NCBI RefSeq assembly: GCF_004664715.2
Contig: NC_051083.1
Location: forward strand, 116,446,534-116,510,533
Source: Peromyscus leucopus
Taxonomy: Eukaryota > Chordata > Mammalia > Rodentia > Cricetidae
DNA: 64,000 bases
Reading direction: 5' to 3'
Below are positions 44,956-56,188 of this stretch, piece by piece; position 1 is the first letter of the stretch; each line of letters opens with the position of its first letter. Below the pieces are notes generated by a model. The model was not told the origin of the DNA and made no database searches. It saw nothing but the letters and a program-made list of their open reading frames with translations. Made by a program: the position numbers and the translations under genes.

Positions 44956-46979
44956 TATAGCTCTCTATGGAAGTAAGGAACTGAAACCCATTATCATTTT
45001 CAGATTATAGCCTTGGCAGAGCTAATAAGAAATAAATGCCATGAAGTGGTTCCAATCCCTTTGCACTTCACTATAAACCAAGGACCTCTTAGTTCTTATT
45101 CCAAATATCCAATTATTTTAACAACAGGACTTAGTTCAGGGAAATGGGGAAACCTTAGCATAAAGAGATGAATAATGCAGCTTCCCAACCTGCAGTTTCA
45201 ATGTCCTGAAGTAAGGCAGGATTTATCTCTTGCTCTCCCCACTTTTCCTCCCTCGTTTCCCTTTTTCTACTCTCCCTTCCTTGCTCACTCTGTGCTCCTC
45301 TTCTTCCTCTTTCCGCCTAAAGATATGTACCTGGTATGTTTTATATTAAGATTGTTGGACGTTTTTAATATTCTGCAGAGGGCACTTTGGAATTAGCTAC
45401 AATTGCTAGGCATAGTACATGACAGACACATTTGGGGAGCAGTGAAGTAGTCACTTTACTCTTGCTCTCTCCTTTTGTCCTACCCTTCCCCCCTCTTTTA
45501 ATCTGTGCCTTTGTTAACTATTGTTTCCTTAGTTGGCTATGACTGGGAAATAGAGTCAATTCTAACATATATTCACAGTCCCAGAAATACATAAATACTA
45601 TCATTTATTCTTAAATTAAGCTTCATGCTCCCTGTTCTTGTTGAGGAATGTGGTAAAGATGAACATTTTATATTTCCCTCTTGTATATAATGCATACTGT
45701 GCCTTTTTTAAAAAAAAAAGAACTTCACAGGGGTGGTTCATAAAACTCCCAAAGCAATTTTAAACTGTAGTGGGTCAGTAGAAAGCAATAGACTTACTGA
45801 GCTTAATTTATTTCAAGTGCAACTTTACATTCTAGTTAGAGCTGGTGAGAAAGCCCTGGTGGAGGAAATGAAATCACATGTTCTCACACACTTCCCAAAT
45901 CTTGCACTTTAAAGAAGAAACTGAGTCTCTTGGTTGCTTTTATGAAAAATAAAGAGCTGGAACTCTTATATAGATCCATGGAAACATGAGACGTAGGAGC
46001 TTTCCAGGGTTCCAAAGAAGCCTGTTAGATTTATTGCTCAGTTTTCAAAAGGTCTCCAGTGAGATGTCTGCTCTTCTCATCTGAGTTCATATTTCTCCAA
46101 ATCCAGAAAGTACAATCAGCATAAGTATTGCTCTGTGACATCGCACTTGGGCCTCCTACAACAACAAACACTTCTCTTGCACCTTTCCTGCAGAAGACCC
46201 TTTGGGCCTTGTAACTATCTCTAATAGGTATCAAACTGAGTAGCTAATAAACACAGACCTTTCTGTAGGAAGAGTCCCCAGGCTGATTGTGGAGCTCAAG
46301 GCATGGAGGCATTTCTGGCAATGGAGCTCATTATCTGAATTAGACCCTGAGCCTTTTGACTGCCAGTGGGCTCCTAATGAAACCCAGAGTCAATATGAAG
46401 GGGCACTGGTTGAAGGTCTGGACTCAGCGACATACCATATGAAATGGGGGCACCTCTACAGGTACAATGTTCAGAAGGTAGTTAACTCAATTTCCAAATA
46501 GCCAGCTGAGAAGTGGAAAAGGCCGACAATCAAGGTATGTTTTATAAAGACAGAACCGTGGTCTTACTGATTGATTTTTTTTTTGTTTTTACAACTGAAC
46601 CAGCCAATTATGTTCAGAATCTACAGGCGTAACATGCTAAGTCAAACATTTTAGCTCATGTTTTCATAAAAAAATAGGTTGGTGTAACTGATGGGCATGG
46701 CAAACATGCCCACTAGGTGAAGATCAAAGGACAGATGAGGTAATTTTATCTCTTCTAAGTCTTAAGAAGATTGGAGATGAAAGAAAGTCACTTAAGAAGG
46801 AAATGGGCTATGAAGACATGATACCATACTTAGATGATTAGAAGTTAGGAAAAAAATCAAAAACCACTCAACATAGGGCTTTTGCCTATGTGAAAAGAGA
46901 GAAAACACACTTGAGAAATCCAGTTACTACATCAATCAGTTTTGATTGAACAGATCAGCTCACCCTACTGCTTTCTAGG
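44956..46979. other. Unique intergenic DNA with C/T-rich stretches
   Basis: No gene is recognised. Positions 45230-45320 and 45470-45500 are strongly pyrimidine-rich (TCCCTTTTTC, TCTTCTTCCTC) and could be decayed polypyrimidine microsatellite. Confidence 0.4.
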
Positions 46980-47749
46980 GGCCAGACTGGGCTTTGAGCC
47001 AATGCCATGCAGAGCCACAAACAACAGCTCAGACTAGCAAATGCTCCCTGACAAGGCTTTCTGCCTCTCTTTGGGAACTATATATGCTCCATTTTGGTTA
47101 TGTAGCAATTATATGCAGCCTAACTTCAGTGCATTCATTTTTCACACAGCAGTTTCATTTATTTATTTATTTCCATGTTCCATAGATAGGTCCCTAATCA
47201 CCAAACAGCTTGTGAGCAAGTACCCTTAAATATGTTAAGTCTAACTCATAATACAAATGCATTGTGCTGCTGTAATGACTTTTCATTACCACCTCTAATT
47301 AAATGTGTTGCCAAACTATCAGGAAAATATTTTCCTTTTTATTCTCAGAAAATCCCGAGAGAAGATGACAGAGAGAAAACAGCATTTTGAAACTAGCCTG
47401 CTCTCCCCCACCCTACCCCCACTGCCCTATATCGCTCTGCAGAGGAAGGAGGGAGCATTCCCCAATTATCACACACAGCCAAATGTCCTCATTGGTAATC
47501 ACTACATCCAACCAGAGCAGCCTCCACAGGATTCAAATCCCAGGGACTCCATTCCTATATGAGGGCCTCTTGTGCCTGCAATACTTAAGCCTGTATAGTA
47601 CTTACCCACAGTTCATTACAGACTTGAAGCCAGTGGGAGCTCTTTAATTCCATTACAAGTATATGGATAAATGGCTACAGATTTAATAGCAATGCATTTA
47701 GAAAACAATGGTGTTGAGAAGCCATTCTATCTCTCTAAGGAGCAAGGAC
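46980..47749. promoter_or_regulatory. Candidate conserved regulatory block (repeat-free)
   Basis: This repeat-free interval carries ATTA/TAAT-type cores (CCTCTAATTAAATGTG near 47292, TTGGTAATCACTACATCC near 47493, TTTAATTCCATTACAAG near 47644). It also has an (ATTT)4 stretch at 47158-47173. Overlapping short plus frames at 46994-47647 show no known motif. Regulatory status is inference. Confidence 0.22.
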
Positions 47750-47769
47750 ACCCCCCACACACACACACT
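47750..47769. repeat. Short C/(CA)n tract
   Basis: Six C followed by about seven CA units. Confidence 0.85.
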
Positions 47770-47805
47770 TACATAAAGATGTTTTTGCCTGTCACTTACA
47801 GTTTT

Positions 47806-48110
47806 CTCAGTATTCATGGATGACTGGTTCCCGGACAACCCCCATCCCCTGCAGATACTTACATTTGTGGATGTTCAAGCTCTTTGTATGTAATCTGTGC
47901 ATAGGCTGTAATATACACTAAGTCCTCTTTAGATGACTTATAATACCTAGGTACTATGGAAATGGCTAATATGCTATATTATTTAGGGAATAAATATAAG
48001 CACATGCAGGTTCAGTACAGACATAATTCACTTCAAATATTTGAAGTCTTCATTTAGTTGAATTCACATGTATGGAACCCATGAATAAGGAGAGCCAGAG
48101 GTATGTGTAT
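47806..48110 (-). mobile_element. TcMar-Tigger-like non-autonomous DNA transposon
   Basis: One end reads CAGTATTCATGGATGACTGG, CCCCATCCCCTGCAGATACT, TTTGTGGATGTTCAAGCTCT. The other end reads ATTTAGTTGAATTCACATGT and ATGGAACCCATGAATAAGGA. The interior has GGTTCAGTACAGACATAATT. These are the reverse complement of a mammalian element beginning 'cagttggccctccgtatccgtgggttccgcatcc' (described here in part), and both ends and middle are in order. The exact MER/Tigger name is uncertain. Confidence 0.75.
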
Positions 48111-49354
48111 CCACATGCCATATCATGTGCTTCGTGGCTCAGCAGTGTTTCAGGAAGACCCTAATGCTAGCTGTTCACATTGGCATCTGCTGACAAGGTA
48201 ACATCACCTTCAACCTGGCTTAGATTAGCAAGTGAATTTTCTACGGTGAATAATTTCTACATAATTACTATATCCCTTAAACATCCCGAGTTCTACCTGA
48301 ACTAATACTTACCACAATACTCCTGGACTATTTGGATAAAAATGATAAAACATTTTTTAAGTATCACATAAAAACTCACTTCCGAATTTCTGTGTCTGAA
48401 TATTGTACTTAACTTTCATATTGCTCAGAACTCTAGTGTTTGCTCTGGAAATGTCAGCTTTCTTAAGTATTTTGCAAAGCAATAGAAATAATAAAGGTAA
48501 ATAGGGATTTTACTTGAATTCTTGAGAGGAAACTTACCTACCCACATACATATGCATATAGTTGTCATGATTTTGCATTAATATGAAGAAATCTAAAAAC
48601 AGTGAGTATAAAGAGATACGCAATCTATCCAAACTGAATCTATTAGTGAATCTATTCCAAGTGGATCTATAAATATAGAATTGTATAATCCAAATGACCT
48701 TCTTATTTGGGCTGCTCACAACACCTCTGGATGGTTATCTTTACATCACGGGACAACAGCTTTACAACAGACAATGAGAAGCTGGACAAAAGCACCACTA
48801 TGGAAAATAGTCTAGAAAGCACCGATGTGTGACAGAGTTCAGGGAAGATCCTTTTATCTGGGGAAGCATTTTGGATTCTCTATGATCCTAGGCCTTCATC
48901 TGAAAGTACAAATTGTAGCATTTTTCATGTTTCTAGGGACATAAACTTTTAAATGAAGCTCTACACCTAAGTGATAAAAAAGAACCACTGGCATTTAGCT
49001 ACTCTGTCTTTCTTATTTCTCTATTTCTTAGCCACCATGTAGACTTTCTCTTCAACTCTACTTCCAAATGTGGTGCTCAGGCAGGACAGCTGTCATCAGG
49101 GCAAAATCAAACTAATCTACTTCTCCTCCTCAACAAAACACTCTTCACTCCTTTCGCCTCTCCTAACACCACAGGGACTCCATTAGAGGAATCAACACCA
49201 ACAAACTAGATAGATTGAGCCTAGCTATGCCCTTGAGAATATTGGGTAAATTATAGACAAATACTTGTGGAAATTGTTCAATCATTCATCAGTTCTGTAG
49301 GATTGTACAGATGAAAAAAATCTCAAGGATATTCTCAACTGCAGTCAAGTTAGC
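48111..49354. other. Unique intergenic DNA
   Basis: No recognisable feature is seen. Confidence 0.4.
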
Positions 49355-49445
49355 TTAATTCAGTAAACATTTAACAAGATTCTACTATACTGAACACTTT
49401 AAATGATGCTGGAGATATAAAAGAGAATGAAGTCTTGGCATCCTA
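49355..49445 (-). repeat. L2 LINE 3' end, degenerate
   Basis: TTCAGTAAACATTTAACAAG, ATTCTACTATACTGAACACT, ATGATGCTGGAGATATAAAA and GAGAATGAAGTCTTGGCATC follow reverse L2. Confidence 0.6.
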
Positions 49446-49539
49446 AATGAACTGCTAAAATAGAATATTTTGGAAGCTACAAATAGTCTGGGTAGGACTG
49501 AAACTCAAGCATCTGGCAAAATACAAATGTATGCTTTAT

Positions 49540-49900
49540 AGAAATTCATATTCAGTTATAATATATAAGTATATAGTGTTCATATACTTTATATAGTATT
49601 ATATATTAATAAATAACTGAATGTTATAAAATGTAGTATCATATAATATGGTCATATAGTATATTATTTGTATATTTTGCTATATACAATTTTACATTAA
49701 CAATTATATGTGTATGAGGAGTATATAATTGATAATTATTGCTCATCAATATAATAAAATATATTATTATACTATGCAATGATACTTTTATTAATTTTAA
49801 TAATTATGTACCAATATATTTTTATATGTAGTAGTCTACATAATAAAGTACATCACTGTATTGATAATTATATCATAATTAACTATGTATATTAGCGATG
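49540..49900. repeat. AT-rich low-complexity tract (TATA/ATTA-rich)
   Basis: About 360 bp are almost wholly A/T, made of imperfect TATAGTATA, ATATTAT and TAATTAT words with many short inverted repeats. No SINE or LINE body is recognised. Such tracts can unwind easily and may bind the nuclear matrix; that is general knowledge, not shown here. Confidence 0.8.
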
Positions 49901-50737
49901 GAAAGTTTGAATTCCAAATGCTGACTAAACTAATCCTAATGGTAAAAATGATAGAGATGGAGAAATCTCAGTTCTATTCTTTCAGAATAGATTTAGATCC
50001 ATTATGTAAGTACATATATGGTTTATTTGTATGTGTGTCTATATAATATAGATGGCTGTAATTAAAAGTTTTGCTGTGTTCCACCTGGTCCAGGTTCAGG
50101 ACAAATCACAGTGGAAATTTAAAACTTAGCTTTCTAATATCTCTCTATGTAGAAAAGACAAGAGACCATAAGTTTCAAAAGGTTGACATCACATTAATTT
50201 CAGAAAAGGTTGAGGTAGAAACTCCTAAATGAAACATGTAGAAACACTTCTGGGAAAGATTTGCACACTTCCTATCTAGTATATAGGAGGTAAACACACA
50301 TTCTGCTGAATAGATGTGAGTAACTGAACAGCCTTTGGGTTACTCAGATGGAGGCGATCATAGCCAGCAATGCCTATGAAAAAAGTTACTGTATGCAGTA
50401 GGAACTGCAGAGCTAGAACCTGCTTTAACACACAGGAGGCCCAGGGTGCCATTGCAAGCACTGCAACAAAGAGAAAGGACTGCACAATTCTGGGGCAGGG
50501 GGAGACTCTTAGATTTATACACAAAGAATGCAGAAACTCCCATCCCTCCCATATTCAGCGAAATTAGGGAATTCTTTCTCCCAGATCCAAGATTGGGGTT
50601 TTACAGAGTTTTACATAGTTTCATCCTTAGGTCAGATGCCAGAAGACTTCTATAAAACTGGCTTTAAAAGAAAGATTATTTTCATGGCACTCAACAGATT
50701 AAAATTCACAAAATGAAGACTCCTTTACATATGCTAT
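49901..50737. other. Unique intergenic DNA
   Basis: No recognisable feature is seen. Overlapping short frames at 50276-50716 are not a known protein. Confidence 0.4.
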
Positions 50738-51085
50738 GCTGGTGAGAAAAAAGGTTAGTTTTCTTTTTCTGTAAAAGGCCAGATAATAACATATTTTGGC
50801 CCAACATGTGGTTTTGTGGGCTATAAGAGTTCCATCACACCTACTCAATACTGCTCCTCGTGAAAGTGGCAAAGAAAACATCCAAACAAATAAGCCTGGT
50901 TGTGTTCTGATAATCCTTTTCCTATGTATCTTGAAAGCTGAGTTTCATATGATTTTCACATCATAAAATATTTTACTTTGGGCTATTTTCAATCATTTGA
51001 CAAGGTTAAAAAGAAACATTCTTAGTTTATAGGCATAGAGACACAGGAAACACACTGACCTTGGCTATAGCTTGTTGACCTCTGC
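50738..51085. mobile_element. Ancient hAT-like DNA transposon
   Basis: TTTCTTTTTCTGTAAAAGGCC (split) and CAGATAATAACATATTTTGG begin the element. CTGAGTTTCATATGATTTTC, ACATCATAAAATATTTTACT and TTTTCAATCATTTGACAAGG lie inside. GCTTGTTGACCTCTGCT is the far terminal region. This matches the widespread mammalian hAT repeat with CAGNGGTCGGCAAAC-type ends. I cannot assign MER58, Arthur or another subfamily. Confidence 0.65.
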
Positions 51086-52018
51086 TCTACTCGTTGGAAC
51101 AACAACAACATCACTCATTTGGCCCTAGGAAGTGAAATATTTTAGCTATCTGGAGAAAGAGCTCAAGAGGGAGACCTCGTCTGTGGCAAGCAGGGCATGA
51201 GAACTGCCCTAGCTTACCTCATACAATTCGATTGCAAAACGCGATATAAATGCAAGTTGAAATGTGAGTCTGCTTATCTTGGCCAACAGTGGCAACAATG
51301 CAGTCATTAAGCCAGCAACTGGAGCGATGCCTAGCCTGGTGTAGAAATCTGAACAGAAGCAAGAAAGTTTTCCTTAAAACAAATCCCATTAAAGGCAGCA
51401 GTATCTGCCTACCAATAACAGTTATCCCCCATCTCTGTCTAAGCATGTGGAACTAATAACACTTGAATACTACATGGGAGGGGGATAGATTTTGCCAAGC
51501 AACAAACTAGGTATCCTTCGTTCCCTGTCCCTTGCTCTTCTGGGGAGCCAATATTTTTCCGCTGATGTGGCAGTTAGAACCTCCACTTACAGCACCACTA
51601 CCATCTAAGTGGTCTCTTGTTAACCTAACTGACGTCATTCTAAAGCCAACCAGCTCTCTATTAGAGAAGTCAGAGACAACCAAAAAATGTTTACAGATTT
51701 TTTTAAAAAAAGAGTGTTAGCCAACCTGCTGTAGAAGTACATGCCAGTTCACGAGTCATTGTTCTGAGAAAGAGAAAGGGTCTCTATACATGCTAATAAT
51801 TGTCCTTTACAAGCAGTGGAAAATCATGCACAAAGCTGGAAATACTGAAGACATGCTGATTGATGCTAAGTGTCCAAACATCTTAAATTAACATGATTTC
51901 TAAAGAGATGAAATTAAATAAGATGTAAATTTAAAGATTGCAAGTAAAGTGCCTTTTAAAATATAGAGAAATAATCTGAAAGTAATGTGTGCACACTGGT
52001 TTCTTGACATTGAAACTG

Positions 52019-52021
<3 letters not shown>
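51086..52021. other. Unique intergenic DNA
   Basis: No recognisable feature is seen. Confidence 0.4.

Positions 52022-52063
<42 letters not shown>
52022..52063. repeat. (CA)n microsatellite
   Basis: About 21 uninterrupted CA units. It lies 40 bp upstream of a B2 SINE. Confidence 0.97.
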
Positions 52064-52064
<1 letters not shown>

Positions 52065-52103
52065 AGTGGTACATAAACTCAGCCATGAATACCAAAACTG
52101 TGT

Positions 52104-52326
52104 CCGGGGTGAGAGAGGTGGCTTAGCATTCAGGAACACTTGTTGCTCTTTCAGAAGACCTGGGGTTGGAGCTAGCATCCACATGGTGGACCGTACCATC
52201 TATAATCACAGTTTCAATGGATCCAGTATCCTCTTCTGGCCTTCATAGGCAACATTCACTCAATCAGTACACAGACAAACATGTAGGCAGGCAGACCAGC
52301 AGACAGGCAGACAGCACACATATATA
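52104..52326 (+). repeat. B2/B3-type SINE
   Basis: GGTGAGAGAGGTGGCTTAGC, GAACACTTGTTGCTCTTTCA, GAAGACCTGGGGTTGGAGCT, TCCACATGGTGGACCGTACC, CCTCTTCTGGCCTTCATAGG and a CAGGCAGACA-rich end are B2-superfamily phrases in order. The tRNA-like head includes the A and B promoter box regions. It adjoins a minus-strand B1 immediately downstream. Confidence 0.85.
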
Positions 52327-52330
52327 CAAT

Positions 52331-52382
52331 ATTTTTTGTTTTTTAGAGACAGGGTTTCTCTGTAGCCTTGACTGTCCTGGAA

Positions 52383-52458
<76 letters not shown>

Positions 52459-52543
52459 ACGAGGCTGGCCTCGAACTCACAGAGATCCACCTGCCTCTGC
52501 CTTCCAAGTGCTGGGATTAAAGGCATGCACCACCATGCCCAGC
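52331..52543 (-). repeat. B1 SINE containing an expanded (CT)n tract
   Basis: On the plus strand: T-rich tail, AGAGACAGGGTTTCTCTGTA, TTGACTGTCCTGGAATTC, then (CT)n, then GAGGCTGGCCTCGAACTCAC, AGAGATCCACCTGCCTCTGC, GTGCTGGGATTAAAGGCATG and CACCACCATGCCCAGC. The (CT)n replaces the CTCACTCTGTAGACC region of B1, so the microsatellite grew from within the SINE rather than from its tail. The B1 body is otherwise well preserved. Confidence 0.92.
52385..52457. repeat. (CT)n microsatellite inside a B1
   Basis: About 36 CT units with one TTT interruption near the start, wholly within the B1 body. Confidence 0.97.
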
Positions 52544-55274
52544 AAAATTTTTAAAAATATCTCTAGACATTCCCAAATGTCCCAGGAAAGTGGGGATAGC
52601 AATATCACCCCCATTCAAAACCAGTAATCTACAGGCAGCAAGGCAACAACCATGGTCAAATATATGGTAAATGGGAATTTCCAGTATGGTAAGGCCACCA
52701 GAAACCTAATAGGTGCATGAACTCCAGTGTTAAATCGAAGTGCAGCACAAAGATGAAGGAAGGTGCTCATCAACACCAGAAAGAGTTTGAGATGGTACCT
52801 CAGCATGAAGCCCAAGCATCCTGAGTGCCAAAATCACAGGCCTAAGCTTCCTTGCTCCGCTCCACTAGTGACATTGTATCTGAATCTTGATAAAGGAATA
52901 CTGAGGAAGAAGTACTTGTCTCTATTAGTGGAAATAAAAGGAACTGGGAGAAGCAAGCCCACATCACCAAAGGAATGGTTGTACAGCCATTCCTCATTCT
53001 ACCCCTAAGTCTCCACTAATTTACATCAATCAATCTCACTTTCAGCAAGCAAGAAAGAAATACTTTTCTCCAGTTGTCTCAAAGGCATCCTTTCATTCTT
53101 GACTTGACCTCTACAGGATTAGAGGACCCTTGGAAGAACTCAAACCAGACTACGAAGGGTGGAAGAGGGAACCCACACCAATTTATAAAAGATTCATGTA
53201 AATACAGCTATAAATGTTCTGTGTGGTCCCAGCTAGCAGCAATGGATGACAGTAGTATGGAATAGGAATTCAAAATCACCTGTGGCTAGGCTCTAAGTTC
53301 CCTGGGTCTGAGAGCACTGTGCATAAGCAAAGATAGCAATTCGGTTGTAGAACCAGCTGGTGTATCAGATGGGAGTGAGTGGGTGGAGTAGATGACTTTT
53401 AAGAATTCTTCAATCCTGTAGATTCTAACAAGTGAACAGAATGCTGCCAGCACTGTGCTCTTTTCAGAGCATGCTGGGGAGGCAGTATACTAAAGCATAT
53501 CTACTAAAGATGCCTCTCGCCTAGGACTATATTCAAAATGGGACCCTAAAGATCATTTGTTCTCACTGTACCTTTGAAAGGAAAGTCATTTGCCTGGTAA
53601 TAGAAAAATGAAGCATCATCAATCTGCCTCCTTCCATAGAACCTCCATGCCCAGAGATGTACCTCTCCATGTAGAGTAGATGACAATGTGCCAATTTAGG
53701 ATGAGGCTTGGCATCTGTATATGCACAACAGTGGCTCTAATGGAAAAGCATTTTCTACAACCTTTCTGTTTAAAGGAATATTGTCCTTGAGCATTCCTGG
53801 CCCTTCTCCATAGGAGAATAGTTTCTATGTCTCTGGCACTTGGCCTCCCTGATGCTCAGCATATAGCCATATATAGTTGCTAGTGGGCCATTTTCATAGA
53901 TGTGTGCCACGAACTCAGAGACTGCAAAAGGAAGGTCATTTCTTTCCAAAATTATTAGAAAAAGTACAGGATATACAGCTTATAATCACTCAAGGGAACA
54001 TGAAGGAAATTCTGTGCAGATTCTGAGAGCATCCTCTCTACAACTTGTAACTAAAAACTAACAGCATTCTGGAAGGATGCCCCAAGGTAGCAGGAATAGA
54101 GAAGAGTTCAATTCTGGAAAAGAGCTTTCTCCTTAAACACCAAATGATTGCAAAGGTCAGTCACAAAGAAATTACTAGAAAGACTTTGATTAGAACCATA
54201 TAAGCATATGGAGCCCTCTCCTGTCAGTAAATCATGAGAATGAATGTACCTGAATTGTCACACATTCAAATGCACCTGGGTTCCTCCAGGGCTTATCTGG
54301 AATCTCCTTGCCTAGTCAGGAAAAAGAGAGGGGGGAAGTAAAATGGAGAGACAGAGATATAAAGACAAACAGAGACAGAGACAGACAGAAAGACAGAAGC
54401 ACATGGGGGAAACTTGATAACAAAATATAAACACACTGGTCTAGAACAATATTTTTTTTTTGACCTTCATGAAAAACTGATAAATCTCAGCTAGCTACTG
54501 AAACAAAAATCAAAGATAATCTGCTTTTAGTGTCTAGGGTTTTTTTTCCAGCTATTATTTGAAATAAATTCCTTCCAGTGATTTTTATGCATAGATCACT
54601 TTGGCCTTTGTTTCTTTAGGCGATACAACATAGCAACTATCCAGTCCTCCTATGGACAATGCAATGACAGTCAAAAGCTGGAAGAAAGACACAGAAGGTA
54701 TTTCAATTACGCATACTGTTCTGCTGGCTTCTAAGAAGCCAGACAAAGAAATATGTGTGCAATAAGTCAAGTATGGAGCTTGTCAGTCAAACAAAGATTT
54801 TTTTTCAAATAAAAATCATTATAATCACAGAAGCCCACATTAGAACATAGGGACTATGCTAACAATATCAGGCAATCATTCCTACATATGGGAAGTGTTC
54901 TGAGCTGTAAATATTAGTACAGACAAAAGACAACATTTTCCCGCATTCACCTTAACTGGAGCCCAAGTAGTCAATAGAGTAAGATATCCATGCAAACGCT
55001 TCAGTAGGGCATACTGATTTTGTAAATTGTTTGCTTGGTGACATTACAAATGTCAGCAAATATGGTTTATTTAATATACAAATAACAAAATTAAACACAT
55101 TTCTTTCACTCACTTCCTATCAACCTATAGTTCATTTTCATCTACCAAAAATGACCATGGTATGAAATTGCCCATGATAGAACAGAAACTTTTACAATGA
55201 TACACAAAGGCTAAAAATTAGCAGTGTTAAACCATGTTCCTGCTTGATGATCATTCATGTTCCTGATTGCACAG
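52544..55274. other. Long unique block without a gene
   Basis: About 2.7 kb with no confidently recognised transposon. Positions 54330-54400 are an imperfect purine-rich (GACAGA)n tract. Open frames are 81 codons or less without motifs. Confidence 0.4.
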
Positions 55275-55430
55275 GCTTAGAGCACTTTAGCAATTATCTA
55301 ATTCACTCCTGCTGTTTCATGGGAAAAGATATCAAAGTCCAGAGGGACAGTTTCCCTTGACAAAGTCACCCAGGATGCTGTAGGAAAGGAAGTCAGAACC
55401 AGGCCAACTAGCTCTTTGCAGAAGGCTATC
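55275..55430 (-). repeat. MIR3-like SINE
   Basis: GCAATTATCTAATTCACTCC, TGTTTCATGGGAAAAGATAT, GACAAAGTCACCCAGGATGC and AAGTCAGAACCAGGC follow reverse MIR3 ('gatcatctagtccaacccctcattttacagatgaggaaactgag'). Confidence 0.65.
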
Positions 55431-55720
55431 TCTTCAGCTACCAACAATTCTTCTTCATGGGCTACATCAAGAAAGATTCATTTTTGGCATCTCTAAAAAC
55501 AAACATCACATTTCAGGAAGACTTTGTGTTTGGGGAAAATGTATAGTGTATGGCTGTATTGGTGTTCCCTAGGATGATTTTTTATTTCTAGATTATCTTG
55601 CAAGAAATTTATTTACAAAAAATCTACACTATAACCCATGTATTTAAACATGCATGTACCTTGCTGAGTCAATTATCCTCATTATTTTGTATCTATTTTG
55701 TATCTATTTTTAAAAAGATA

Positions 55721-55826
55721 GGGCCCCTTTTAATCCCAGCACTCGGGAGGCAGATGTGAAGGACAGCTTGGTCTACAAAAATATTTTCAAGACAGTCAGG
55801 GATACACAGAGAAAGACTGTCTCAAT
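55721..55826 (+). repeat. B1 SINE, 5'-truncated
   Basis: CCCTTTTAATCCCAGCACTC, GGGAGGCAGATGTGAAGGAC, GCTTGGTCTACAAAAATATT, and GGGATACACAGAGAAAGACT, then GTCTCAA are B1 phrases. The first bases of B1 are missing. The tail has become an (ATG)n tract. Confidence 0.85.
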
Positions 55827-55827
55827 C

Positions 55828-55871
<44 letters not shown>
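55828..55871. repeat. (ATG)n trinucleotide microsatellite
   Basis: About 14 ATG/GAT units at the 3' end of a B1, in the place of its poly-A. Minus-strand reading gives a meaningless poly-isoleucine run. Confidence 0.96.
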
Positions 55872-55888
55872 AACAATAGAAATAGAGG

Positions 55889-55914
55889 CCAGGGCTGGCA
55901 AAAATGGCTTAGTC
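55889..55914 (+). repeat. B2 head fragment
   Basis: GGGCTGGCAAAAATGGCTTA nearly duplicates the 5' end of the adjacent B2 (GGGGCTGGCAAAATGGTTTA). Only about 25 bp are present before an A-rich spacer. Confidence 0.7.
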
Positions 55915-55932
55915 GAATAAAATAAAAAGATA

Positions 55933-56122
55933 GGGCTGGGGCTGGCAAAATGGTTTAGTTGGTAATGGTACTTGTAGTAGAAGTCTGGAGATCTCAGTTT
56001 GATCCCCAGAATACACATAAAAGTGGAAGGAGAGAACCTAATTCAAAAAGTTGTCCTCTAACCTCCACATGTGTGCTGTGGCATGTGCCCCCCCACATAT
56101 AGACACACAAACACTCAAGGAT
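55933..56122 (+). repeat. B2-superfamily SINE
   Basis: GGGCTGGGGCTGGCAAAATG, GTTTGATCCCCAGAATACAC, AAAAAGTTGTCCTCTAACCT, CCACATGTGTGCTGTGGCAT are the B2/B3-type head, B-box region and 3' body. The tail has become (GATA)n. Confidence 0.85.
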
Positions 56123-56142
56123 AGGTAGACAGACAGATAGAC

Positions 56143-56187
<45 letters not shown>
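56123..56187. repeat. (GATA)n/(GACA)n microsatellite
   Basis: About 16 units are mixed GACA/GATA at the start and pure GATA afterwards. It adjoins the B2 3' end. Confidence 0.96.

Positions 56188-56188
<1 letters not shown>

Noticed and set aside
52166..52627. 153-codon plus frame with Leu-Ser repeats
   Set aside because: It spans B2, B1 and the (CT)n tract, and its composition is entirely repeat-derived.
54330..54400. Regularly spaced GACAGA units suggesting a direct-repeat array
   Set aside because: It is a purine-rich degenerate microsatellite with no spacers; a CRISPR array is not expected in a vertebrate genome.
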